64,000 nt of DNA, taken from Caldifarciminota bacterium. GTDB taxonomy: Bacteria; Hydrothermota; UBA3073. The stretch lies in assembly GCA_030606335.1 (NCBI GenBank), contig JAUWGP010000001.1, positions 91,221 through 155,220 on the forward strand, given 5' to 3'. Position numbers and translations under genes: made by a program. Position 1 is the stretch's first letter, and each line of letters opens with the position of its first letter. The notes beneath the pieces were generated by a model. The model had not been told where the DNA came from. It did not search any database and saw nothing but the letters and a program-made list of their open reading frames with translations. Below, piece after piece: positions 27,501 through 33,864 of this stretch.

Positions 27501-29702
27501 ATAAGCGGTGCCTTAAGACTGGATGCAGGAGCCGTTCTCGAGGTTGGTGATACGCTAAACGTCAATAATGGAGGTAGGCTGGAATGCACAGGCACAGACA
27601 CATCACAGACGGCAAGGGTAACGAGGACAGGAAGTGGATACTATGCCTTCAATGTAAATGCAGGTGGTACCGTAAGCCCTATCTATTCTATCTTTGAATA
27701 CATGGGCTCAAATGGCATACATATAACGGGCTGCGGCGCAGTAGATACCTCCACGAGTTTTGACTACTGCAGATTCCGAAACGGTAAATCAGGTGGAACT
27801 CTTATGCAAATCGATAATTCACAGGATATACAGATAGTGGATGCAATCTTTCCTGAAAATACCTGGGGAGGTTCCCATAACGTCTCCAAGTTAGAAAACC
27901 AGGGAACCGTTACATTTATATATCCCTATGGTGACTTTGCCGGAGAAGACTTTGAAGATGACCTTTACAACAGGATATTCTGGACTGTCGATACTGCAGG
28001 ACCCGTTGTCTCTTACGTATACCCTCCGCAGGATACACTCATGAGGGACAATCTCCCAACCATCGAAGCCCGTTACTATGACTCAGAAACCGGAATAAAG
28101 ACCTCTACTGTGTTTCTACAACTCGATGGCAGTTCGGTTAGTGCCACTGTAACAGATTCCTCAGTGGAGTATACCCCTACTGTGGCTCTTTCAGATACTG
28201 TTCACGAAGTGGAGCTCAGTGTATCCGATAACAGAGACAACCAGACCATCTTCTCGTGGGAGTTTGAAGTTGATGCCAGTGCACCCCTGCCCCCCCCTCT
28301 CTCCTATCCCCCTGACAGCTCCTGGGTAGGAGACACAACAGTATGTTTCCAGTGGGGAGAGGTCGTGAAATCTATCTCCAATGACAACAAATGGCAAATT
28401 GTTAGCCGTCCATCAGCCTATAATGATCTCAACCTGTCCGATATCCATACTGATGAATTAAAGGTAAGGCCCACCAGTTACATTGATGAACAAGTTAATA
28501 CTGGTAATAGAAAAGTTAGTACAGTAGAAAAAGCCGACCAAAGTCTGAGCGATGCAAATATTATAGGCGAAGGTCGATACATGGGTGCGCCCAAGGCTTC
28601 TGAGGTAAGTTATATAATTCAAGTGGATACCTCTGAGAGTTTCATTGACCCAATCATTATCGATACTACTAACCAGCCTCTCGATACATTGAATCTTGAC
28701 CAAGATCATTATTACTGGAGGGTTAAAGCATATGACCTCGCAGGAAACATAGGTGACTTCTCCTCGTCATGGGAGTTCGGCATTGATATCACTCCCCCGG
28801 ATTCCTTTGAACTGATATCACCCTTGGACTCCACTTGCCAGGGCACTAACAGGCCCACGTTTTTATGGCATTCAACAACAGATACTGCTTGCGGATTCTG
28901 GGGGTACCATGCATATGTCGATGGCGACCTCAAAAACACAGGGCTCGATACCTCCTGGACAGCCGACTATGACCTGAGTGAAGGATATCATAACTGGTAC
29001 ATAGTTGCTGTAGACAGCGTTGGTAATGCAAAACAATCAAATCAAGTATGGGCATTACTGATAGATACACAACCACCCGAGATAGAATCAACAACAGTCT
29101 GGCGTGATACAACCTTTACAGGACCGTTTCCTATCAATACCAATGTAAGCGATACAAATGGTGTCAGCAAGGTAGAACTCTGGTACAGGACGAGTGTGGA
29201 TACAAATTGGGTAAATATTGCAATGGACACTGCAAAAGCCGTGGTGGAATTTACAGGAGTGATACCCACACAGCCCTGTAATACCACTGTTGACTATTAC
29301 ATATACGTAGAGGATAATGCACAGCCACCTAATGAGGCAAGAGACCCCGTGAACGCTCCCGATAGTACCTATTCATTCACTGTGGTAAGTGGAACTAGCG
29401 TCATGGAAGAAAATCCGGTCCCTGACGTCTTCTTCCTCTCGCAGAATCATCCCAATCCGTTCTGTCAATCCACCTGTATCGAATTTGGTCTTCCTATCAA
29501 GTCTTATGTTGGTATATCTATATATAATATCTCAGGATTCAGGGTAGCCAAACTCATAGACCAGGAGATGAAGGCTGGTTACTATGAGACAAGATGGGAC
29601 GGGAGAAATGACAAGGGGGACAATGCTCCTCAGGGAATATATTTCTGTCAGTTCACTACAGAGAGCTTCTGTAAGGTAAGAAAGATAGTACTGCTGCGAT
29701 AG
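21585..29702 (+). CDS. giant surface protein: C39-like protease domain, beta-helix repeats, sorting tail
   Basis: 2705 residues. Signal peptide 1-22. A C39/papain-like domain lies at about 235-385 with Cys near 244 (WSYGCTPTTYAMLAGYW) and His near 373 (GYTDNHYAI). It is followed by an Ig-like sheet (ITWAYDGGAGGSVRIEYSTD), a CARDB-like segment (NSINESNENNNFYARQ, about 615) and PPC-like sandwiches. From about 885 to 2125 a long run of beta-helix/G8-like units repeats motifs such as VIFDGNGLQDISGDSVNFYN, VYFNGTGTQDIMGGETFWDV and GNWTN. Ig/Fn3-like domains (2140-2600) precede the FlgD-like sorting tail (NHPNPF, WDGRNDKGDNAPQGIYF). Three charged, non-beta insertions interrupt the pattern near 1565, 1905-1945 and 2265-2345. 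Probably a secreted adhesin or processing protein at the cell surface. Confidence 0.8.
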   Translation: MKSVLIYLILLAIASSSVQLLAEEVLVPFETIEKIAKTNATSLWGDVNQTEAIPYYGRDEEIVAYVFNFAVGHPFPPKEEVLQSSERAHKDNDKKKRWGVDEYAHMVVGARYTVPPIIEYSKSLSGEFAYGVELEERAREALGVSLPELVKIYYLAPEAGWYVYTNSRDTVCIRLFPPPKTLSLRQFNGEIRNLEEWNPLLGPSPRDFRQLWSEYEKGNEVLSLRANHFIPMHGQMPYNDWSYGCTPTTYAMLAGYWDNYGFYTASNYSKLVDYHVERWDMVQAETDYNVSNIQREFAIAMNTDTTTGGTGETGWTNGCTYVTNTLNGYNFSYHNYYGTASQYWDTLTSCIDNGIPVHLGTPGHSNAGMGYTDNHYAIRHSTEGATWNTVYYTSIDLVGPFIPGGASGWTIKLASPNGDPGYNHDGNGEILRAGESYTITWAYDGGAGGSVRIEYSTDGGSTWSTITTGTSNDGSYLWNVPQTLSTNEGRIRLKLNSSKDRVLWGGDGSWGNFIIQATPDLVHYKPAGWTYPVVPRSSTGATSSTCVLPSTLPGNSSSTYLNMQGKNQGNASAGGFSHHFYIDGVYAGGASWGGVSAGQRFWHGNYGAFNVRGGRHTISDSVDVGNSINESNENNNFYARQFVWSPLFLAQDTSIYRSSPPPERYTGITAYPNCDGFSFNSSSGSWWTAVGILPSSSGNDYDLRLHNDYVGSEVGFGTYLESSTYGTDRSDFLLVNYNVTSGTYYTGVNRYSGGTSGFRINRSDAPYHGSGSCTTSVDTLDLGHIVNIHEFRLYGGNFYRIALDHLTGAADLGISIYNGKDTVFAKVDYMSGGGANADPDSGDEVFSITISDTGYYCVAVWKDDQAGLYTSNTYRLMIQEGGAGDWIGVTSSDWHTWSNWFGSSVPSSGLDVTIPAGTPYSPIIYSSHTYCNKLTIDSGARLVVANAIDLTVNSHLIFNGTLKDSSGGTIYVKGNWQDYGIFEWEAPSYSYVRLNGSGLQYIVGGDFYDLSIYGTGNTVRIIWTDLDVEDNLYVHNTLDTYDNGYAINARNIYIYDTAILDAQTYSLGVNTVSNIWIQSGGYLNTANDNSSIVCGEDMLIYGTLYCGTRYPDIFCGRNWVDTTGTFNEGYSTVYFNGTGTQDIMGGETFWDVVVDKTAGKLRPYDAGITIHSLYIENGTFDLNSYDADITSDATIRGHLEMVHSLDDFNVDDDIIWDSTATATITDGEIRCGDDFDVYYGAGIQMSGGTVYFVGALNSYIHMYDPDFSFHNFRVIKDSGYWLKISTLSTHPVDVNGYFYNDNLSTFDTQIETIEVAGNWTNNGTFSPTSGLVCFDGISQFIDNGSGNFWDLEIDVSSTLTTNDNLDVDDDFTILSGTFNPGSYDTYVGGDWNDTLGTFQPASASNWVIFDGNGQQLIYQKDSNHFQGVEIWNTGTSPSQVRAETDLDILWYFNITSGYFNVNGQDLYITNALQLGYMPSHDGNLTQYDGAIHCNGVRWYAGTVDLQGGTICSSFDNASYPDWNDTLITFQASGNHAVEMIGSTDITIIQKSGNYFNNLAINKHAKQDSPDRKQDLDIPITCTGLLPPLIPRESKTNTVLANTDFDINGNLLISNGVLDPSGHTLRIAGNWTNDVGDVGFVEGMDAVIFDGTTSSDILTDETFYVLTLDKTYPNYDGLETGTDGNGKNINVLDNLNIVDGTMELNVPCTLDVEGDVQIALNAGINGNDGYNICIYIGGNWVDDNPVHSSTYGFDYGISDVIFDGNGLQDISGDSVNFYNLELSTVNPTPHYEDLELTGANKLLRIHNDLRLVRGGMEINGNSILDIDGSVLIDSTAGLDADDGGIKIHVASNWTNTGNYAIEGGGPMDGFDQYTSSVIFDGTSESHIGEDTFDTLRIDKESAKENAPLKYWGELYEQAEESEEEIKPYYGKESLGKADSTAYADSTIIASNIWVDTGNLETSGHIIRAYDDVNISGALRLDAGAVLEVGDTLNVNNGGRLECTGTDTSQTARVTRTGSGYYAFNVNAGGTVSPIYSIFEYMGSNGIHITGCGAVDTSTSFDYCRFRNGKSGGTLMQIDNSQDIQIVDAIFPENTWGGSHNVSKLENQGTVTFIYPYGDFAGEDFEDDLYNRIFWTVDTAGPVVSYVYPPQDTLMRDNLPTIEARYYDSETGIKTSTVFLQLDGSSVSATVTDSSVEYTPTVALSDTVHEVELSVSDNRDNQTIFSWEFEVDASAPLPPPLSYPPDSSWVGDTTVCFQWGEVVKSISNDNKWQIVSRPSAYNDLNLSDIHTDELKVRPTSYIDEQVNTGNRKVSTVEKADQSLSDANIIGEGRYMGAPKASEVSYIIQVDTSESFIDPIIIDTTNQPLDTLNLDQDHYYWRVKAYDLAGNIGDFSSSWEFGIDITPPDSFELISPLDSTCQGTNRPTFLWHSTTDTACGFWGYHAYVDGDLKNTGLDTSWTADYDLSEGYHNWYIVAVDSVGNAKQSNQVWALLIDTQPPEIESTTVWRDTTFTGPFPINTNVSDTNGVSKVELWYRTSVDTNWVNIAMDTAKAVVEFTGVIPTQPCNTTVDYYIYVEDNAQPPNEARDPVNAPDSTYSFTVVSGTSVMEENPVPDVFFLSQNHPNPFCQSTCIEFGLPIKSYVGISIYNISGFRVAKLIDQEMKAGYYETRWDGRNDKGDNAPQGIYFCQFTTESFCKVRKIVLLR

Positions 29703-29913
29703 TATCGTATAATGAGAATATAGGGTAAACCCTACCTGATGCCTGCTTGACGGCAGTCAGGTCGCCAGATAGATAGGCTTTTGGATTGCTCCGCAAGGCT
29801 AAAGCCCTGCCCTACAATTTACCAAAATATCTCTCTGGATGCAGGGCAAACCCTAAAAAACTGATTCATGGAGGAATCCAGCAACTACATCTGGTGGTCA
29901 ATTGGTGTCGGTC
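29703..29913. repeat. intergenic dispersed repeats
   Basis: Downstream of the giant gene: gcctgcttgacggcagtcag, an inverted gccttgc-type unit (ccgcaaggctaaagccctgc), and a partial duplicated end of the following element (caattggtgtcg at 29900). No coding sequence seen. Confidence 0.5.
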
Positions 29914-30034
29914 AATTGGTGTCAGTTCTCTTTAACTCTCTATATTTTGTAGGGTTACATCAAGACTTGGTTATCATAAAATTCAATGCATGACTTATGT
30001 AATCTCAAGGGATTATGCAGAGCTGACACCAATT
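29914..30034. mobile_element. GGTGTCAG-family miniature element, copy 2
   Basis: Ends CAATTGGTGTCAGTTCTC and GAGCTGACACCAATT with the same interior as the copies at 19325 and 31256. A 15-base partial duplicate of its left end lies directly outside (29900-29911). The rest of the gap to 30160 appears empty. Confidence 0.8.
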
Positions 30035-30160
30035 TTTCCGCTCACACCGCACCACATCAAACCAGACTTTTCCAGAACCCTCGAGCCTTTGTAAAGTTAC
30101 TTTTATTGCCTTTATGTTTTGAGAATTTCTATTTGATAGATATTTAACTGACTGAACTTG

Positions 30161-31168
30161 CTAATAACTAATATCCACTATAAATACTCCTTCTTCAGGT
30201 ATAGTTGTAGAAATAGCCAGCTTCCTACTATCTGGTGACCATAAAGAACCTGGTATAACAAAGGGTGCTATTGGTGTTCTAAACTTGCCTACTTCAACCA
30301 TTTTCCTTGTAGATACTTCTATAATAAACAATCTGAAGTCGTATGTGCCTACAGGAGATGCTAAAGTGAGAAATCTACTATTGGGTGACCACTTATCAAC
30401 ATATAAACCACATTCAGGAGGAAGTACTTCGGTAGCTTTAGTTAAACGCTTCGGGGACCGAACAGCGGGCTTCACTTCAACGATATATACATCCTCTTCC
30501 TGTATATATGCAATATATTTTCCGTTAGGTGACCATGAGAATGGAGAGACGAGCCAACCCTCTGCTATGAATTTCTTTGTTAGCAGAGAATCCTTTTTTT
30601 TACATATAAATATACTGTCCCTCTGGTAAAATGCAAATGCTTCACCATCTGGCGACCATGAAATTTCAGCACTCTTATCTGAAACCTTTCTGACATTTCG
30701 TTCTTTAAGATTTATAAGAAACACACCCAATTCTACATCAGAAATATCACCAGTAGAACATAAGATAGAAATAGAGTCAGGTGAAATATACGCCATAGTA
30801 GCGTCTATTCGTAATAAACACAATATAGTATCTGTTTTCGCCAGCCATATTCCTTGTAGGTCGTTCCTTGCATCACGATTCCACAATACTCTTCCATACA
30901 GGGTATTACCTAATATTTCAAATTTGACACTGGGTATAAAGGATGGCCATGAACCAGAAGCTCTAATTTTCCTATCAGATATGCTTATTCCCCAGAGACT
31001 TCCACCACGTTTTTTTATTACTAAAGTGTCTCCTTCAGGAGTCCATCTATAGACTTGTGCTGTATCGGCGATTCGAAGTAATGGGCTTACCGAAAATTCA
31101 GCATATGCCAGATGACAACTCGCAATAACAATGAGAAGAGTTAGTATTTGTGTCTTTAATAAACGCAT
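30161..31168 (-). CDS. exported WD40-like (PD40) beta-propeller protein B
   Basis: 335 residues, minus strand, signal peptide MRLLKTQILTLLIVIASCHL ending near AYA. TolB-like blades include EISWSPDGEAFAFYQRDSIF, PFSWSPNGKYIAYIQEED, VDKWSPNSRFLTLAS and LWSPDSRKLAISTTI. ATG 31168 follows a strong AAGGAGG. It occupies the same place in its block as propeller A at 18052, but the sequences are so different that ancient divergence or replacement is likely. Probable periplasmic binding propeller. Confidence 0.75.
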   Translation of the reverse strand: MRLLKTQILTLLIVIASCHLAYAEFSVSPLLRIADTAQVYRWTPEGDTLVIKKRGGSLWGISISDRKIRASGSWPSFIPSVKFEILGNTLYGRVLWNRDARNDLQGIWLAKTDTILCLLRIDATMAYISPDSISILCSTGDISDVELGVFLINLKERNVRKVSDKSAEISWSPDGEAFAFYQRDSIFICKKKDSLLTKKFIAEGWLVSPFSWSPNGKYIAYIQEEDVYIVEVKPAVRSPKRLTKATEVLPPECGLYVDKWSPNSRFLTLASPVGTYDFRLFIIEVSTRKMVEVGKFRTPIAPFVIPGSLWSPDSRKLAISTTIPEEGVFIVDISY

Positions 31169-31178
31169 TTTTACCTCC

Positions 31179-31252
31179 TTATTCTCTTATAGATTCCACA
31201 GAATGTTCTTCCAATCTTCTCCTTTCCTCCTCAAGATATTCATTGAAGTTCA
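31179..31252 (-). pseudogene. 3' gene remnant cut off at a GGTGTCAG element
   Basis: The minus-strand frame reads NFNEYLEEERRRLEEHSVES then IRE and stops at TAA 31179-31181, directly before the GGAGG of the propeller gene. The composition is strongly coding-like (charged helix). Upstream it meets a stop at the border of the element at 31256. Confidence 0.5.
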
Positions 31253-31255
31253 GTC

Positions 31256-31377
31256 AATTGGTGTCAGTTCTCTCTAACTCTCTATATTTCGTAGGGTTAC
31301 ATCACGACTTTTACTATGATAAAAGTCAATGCATAACTTATGTAATTTCAAGGGATTACGCAGAACTGACACCAATT
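31256..31377. mobile_element. GGTGTCAG-family miniature element, copy 3
   Basis: AATTGGTGTCAGTTCTCTCT to GCAGAACTGACACCAATT, with the inner inverted repeat GACTTTT-actatgat-AAAAGTC. Its position between propeller and lipoprotein genes equals that of the copy at 19325. Confidence 0.8.
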
Positions 31378-31418
31378 TTCCTAATACTATGAAGTTCTAA
31401 AAAGATAATCTAAGATGG

Positions 31419-32057
31419 TTAATCTTCTTTCGAATTGTGGTGGAAACTTTCAAGTAATACAATACACTCGTCACGAACTTCTACAAGCTTTGGGTCCGTT
31501 ACTTGTTTTAGAGCTTTTATACGCAAACTTGCTTCTAGACGTTCAGCCTTATCACGACCACAATATTCGGGACCAAAGTTTCCAACAAGTGCATCTAACC
31601 GGGAGACAAGATTACGATGAGTATATAGCTCCTCAAGGAATAACTTTGGATTAATCCGGATCAACGTACCCAATATGATATCCAACTCTTCAGAGAACGC
31701 CGCATCTCCAAACGTCGTAAGTAAGCGGAATGCCAGTTGCACTGCCTTTCGATCACTCGTGTAGACTTGACGTTCAAGCATGTCTAAAGATTCATAAACC
31801 TCCCAGGTAATATCTTCATATTCTTTAGTAAAATCAATATACTGAGTAACATGACCTGTGTCAGGTAGCAGCTCATACACTCGTATAGCATTCTCACTTG
31901 AAGGATATGAGATATATTCCTTCCAAGCTTCATAGAACTTAGCTAAATCAAATCCTTCTTGTAACTCAGGTTTGCAACTTGCAGGCAGTGCTATTAACGC
32001 TAGGAATATTAAAAGAGAAGAAAAGTAATGAAGATATCTTGTCCATAGATTAAACAT
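31419..32057 (-). CDS. lipoprotein, paralogue B
   Basis: 212 residues starting at ATG 32057 with AAAGGAGGTG upstream. Same lipobox (ALPASC) and HEAT-like helices as paralogue A, with changed central positions (AVQLAFRLLTTFGDAAFSEE). The ends of the two proteins are nearly identical, which suggests recent duplication or gene conversion with divergence of the middle. The upstream 172-bp element supplies a promoter. Confidence 0.75.
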   Translation of the reverse strand: MFNLWTRYLHYFSSLLIFLALIALPASCKPELQEGFDLAKFYEAWKEYISYPSSENAIRVYELLPDTGHVTQYIDFTKEYEDITWEVYESLDMLERQVYTSDRKAVQLAFRLLTTFGDAAFSEELDIILGTLIRINPKLFLEELYTHRNLVSRLDALVGNFGPEYCGRDKAERLEASLRIKALKQVTDPKLVEVRDECIVLLESFHHNSKED

Positions 32058-32074
32058 CGCGGCACCTCCTTTAT

Positions 32075-32158
32075 CTATTCATCTTCCCTCTCCTGCTCCT
32101 GCTGATATTGTCCTTCTTGAGCAGGTTGAGGACCATAAACAGGATCATCAAGGAAATC
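32075..32158 (-). pseudogene. 3' remnant of the gene upstream of lipoprotein B
   Basis: Minus-strand frame DFLDDPVYGPQPAQEGQYQQ then EQEREDE, stop TAG 32075-32077. It corresponds to the remnant at 20144 with conserved frame, and is cut off at the 172-bp element. Confidence 0.6.
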
Positions 32159-32330
32159 GGGGTCAGGCTAAGAGATAAGAGATAGAATATAAGCTCTCTA
32201 CTATTACTAAAAAATATCACATAATAAAAAGCTCCTTCATTTTCAATCCACATCTTCCTGAACATTTCTTCATTTTACCATAACTTTCCGTCCATGTCAA
32301 GTTATATTTCTTATCTCTTAGCCTGACCCC
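32159..32330 (-). mobile_element. 172-bp RAYT-derived element, copy 3
   Basis: Ends GGGGTCAGGCTAAGAGATAAG and TTATCTCTTAGCCTGACCCC; internal start MFRKMWIENEGAFYYVIFF. As in copy 2 a 64-codon chimeric frame runs to 32071, 14 bases before the lipoprotein ATG. Confidence 0.8.
32272..32300 (-). promoter_or_regulatory. promoter inside element copy 3
   Basis: Minus-strand TTGACA (32295-32300), 17-base spacer, TAAAAT (32272-32277), directed at lipoprotein B. Confidence 0.7.
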
Positions 32331-32357
32331 CAATATCAAATCTTCACAACTTTTTCC

Positions 32358-32420
32358 TTGACTTTTCCCCTTTTTTATTATATTATACTATAAGGGCTTC
32401 CGAAAGGAAACTTTTTAGAC
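32358..32420 (+). promoter_or_regulatory. promoter with start-proximal hairpin upstream of the purine cluster
   Basis: TTGACT (32358-32363), 17-base spacer, TATTAT (32381-32386), followed by actataaggg and the small hairpin TTCC-GAAA-GGAA with a T-run. It lies 180 bases before the first xanthine-dehydrogenase gene and is homologous to the sequence at 20495, so it belongs to the duplicated block. Confidence 0.55.
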
Positions 32421-32490
32421 AGGATGAACAAGATAGACAGGATTTTTTTAATTCTTTTATTTATCTTGTAAATCCGGTTAATCCTGTCAA
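32417..32490. repeat. 'acaggat' dispersed repeat
   Basis: agacaggatgaacaagatag followed by gacaggatt and, after an AT-rich middle, taatcctgtcaaaa; the ends are inverted relative to each other. Related to 20555-20705 and 60553-60590. Confidence 0.55.
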
Positions 32491-32567
32491 AAAAATAGTG
32501 TCGTATCTTTTATAATTACCTTAAATCATATCTTAAAAAGAGCCTACTTACACTTCATTTAAAGAAT

Positions 32568-33392
32568 ATGAGAGATAAAGACACAAAAGAGATTGAATGG
32601 TATTTCCCTGAATGTTTTGATGAGGCGTCTCGTCTGCTGAAAAAGGAGGGAGTTATTCCTCATGGTGGAGGAACTAGCATAAGAAGAGCCAGCTTAGGTC
32701 ACTTATTTGGATTGATTGAACTGTCTCATCTACCAATGCATTATTTTCTTGTTGATGATGGCATTATTGAGATAGGTGCAACAAATACTTTTTCAGATGT
32801 TATTGAAAATATACGAAAAATAGATCCGGAACATATTCTGGTAAAATCTCTCTGGCAATCGGCATCTACTCCATTAAGAAATCGGATTACAATAGGTGGC
32901 AGTATCGCCTACTTCCCAATATGGTCGGATTTAATGGGGTCTCTTATTGCCCTTGATGCCGAAGTAACTCTTATAGGTAAGAATGAAGGCATCTATCCTA
33001 TAACACAATATGTAAACGACCGTAATCTTAGGAGTGGAGCACTTATTAAAAGTATTAAATTCAAGCAGAATGGATGGTCTTCATACTATCATCGTGAGTC
33101 CAGGACTAACTTTGATTATTCAAGTTTCAATATTACCATTCTTTTGAAGACAATCAAAACCAAAATAGAAGATATAAGAATTGCTTTGGTGGGCTGCACT
33201 AAAAAATACAAGAGACTAATCGAGCTGGAAAAGTATTTCAAAGGCAAGAAAGTAAATAAAATAAACTCGGAAGAAATCTTGGGTAGTATTGATGTTACTT
33301 TTCCCGCCAAAAAACTGGGAAGTCCTGAATATATAAGTCATCTTGTAGGTATTCAGCTAGAAAGAGGATTTGAGGAAATTTTAAACAGTTGA
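32568..33392 (+). CDS. xanthine dehydrogenase-family FAD subunit (first set)
   Basis: 274 residues, the size of CoxM/XdhB/YgfM-type FAD-binding subunits of molybdenum hydroxylases. It would pass electrons from the 2Fe-2S subunit to an acceptor. Motifs: HGGGTSIRRA (in place of the usual AGGTDL-type loop), TPLRNRITIGGSIAYFPIWS (FAD pocket TIGG) and SGALIKSIKFK. The FAD loops are atypical, so the acceptor may not be NAD. No strong Shine-Dalgarno sequence before ATG 32568. First gene of the purine cluster, five bases ahead of the 2Fe-2S subunit. Confidence 0.8.
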   Translation: MRDKDTKEIEWYFPECFDEASRLLKKEGVIPHGGGTSIRRASLGHLFGLIELSHLPMHYFLVDDGIIEIGATNTFSDVIENIRKIDPEHILVKSLWQSASTPLRNRITIGGSIAYFPIWSDLMGSLIALDAEVTLIGKNEGIYPITQYVNDRNLRSGALIKSIKFKQNGWSSYYHRESRTNFDYSSFNITILLKTIKTKIEDIRIALVGCTKKYKRLIELEKYFKGKKVNKINSEEILGSIDVTFPAKKLGSPEYISHLVGIQLERGFEEILNS

Positions 33393-33396
33393 ATAG

Positions 33397-33864
33397 ATGG
33401 AAGGTTTCTTTAAAATAAACGGAGAAGATAAAAAATTCTTCTTTAATTCCCGTGCCATTTTACTGGATGTCCTCAGGGAAAACGGCTACACAGAAGTAAA
33501 AGATGGCTGCCGGGAAGGGGAATGTGGTGCCTGTGTAGTGATTCTTGACGAGAAATTGGTCAACTCCTGCCAGGTCTTTGCTGCTTCAGCCATTGGTAAA
33601 GATATTAAAACAGTGAAGGGACTTGGAGATATCCACTCACCACATCTGATACAGACAGCTTTTGTGGAGTCAGGCGCTGTTCAATGCGGATTCTGTACAC
33701 CAGGGATGGTGCTGGCTGCATATAACCTTTTAAAACAGAATTCCGACCCTACAGAAGATGAAATAAAGAGGGCGCTCGATGGAAATCTCTGTCGATGTAC
33801 GGGATATGTTAAAATTATTGATGCCGTAAAAATGGCTGCCAAAAAGATACGGAAAAATGGATAA
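33397..33864 (+). CDS. xanthine dehydrogenase-family 2Fe-2S subunit (first set)
   Basis: 155 residues with both clusters intact: the plant-type ferredoxin set DGCREGECGACVVI with NSCQV, and the C-terminal helical cluster QCGFCTPGM and GNLCRCTGY. It carries electrons between the molybdenum site and FAD in a cytoplasmic hydroxylase. The end overlaps the start of the molybdenum subunit by 8 bases, so the three subunits are translated as a unit. In E. coli XdhD this domain is fused to the molybdenum subunit; here it is separate. Confidence 0.93.
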   Translation: MEGFFKINGEDKKFFFNSRAILLDVLRENGYTEVKDGCREGECGACVVILDEKLVNSCQVFAASAIGKDIKTVKGLGDIHSPHLIQTAFVESGAVQCGFCTPGMVLAAYNLLKQNSDPTEDEIKRALDGNLCRCTGYVKIIDAVKMAAKKIRKNG

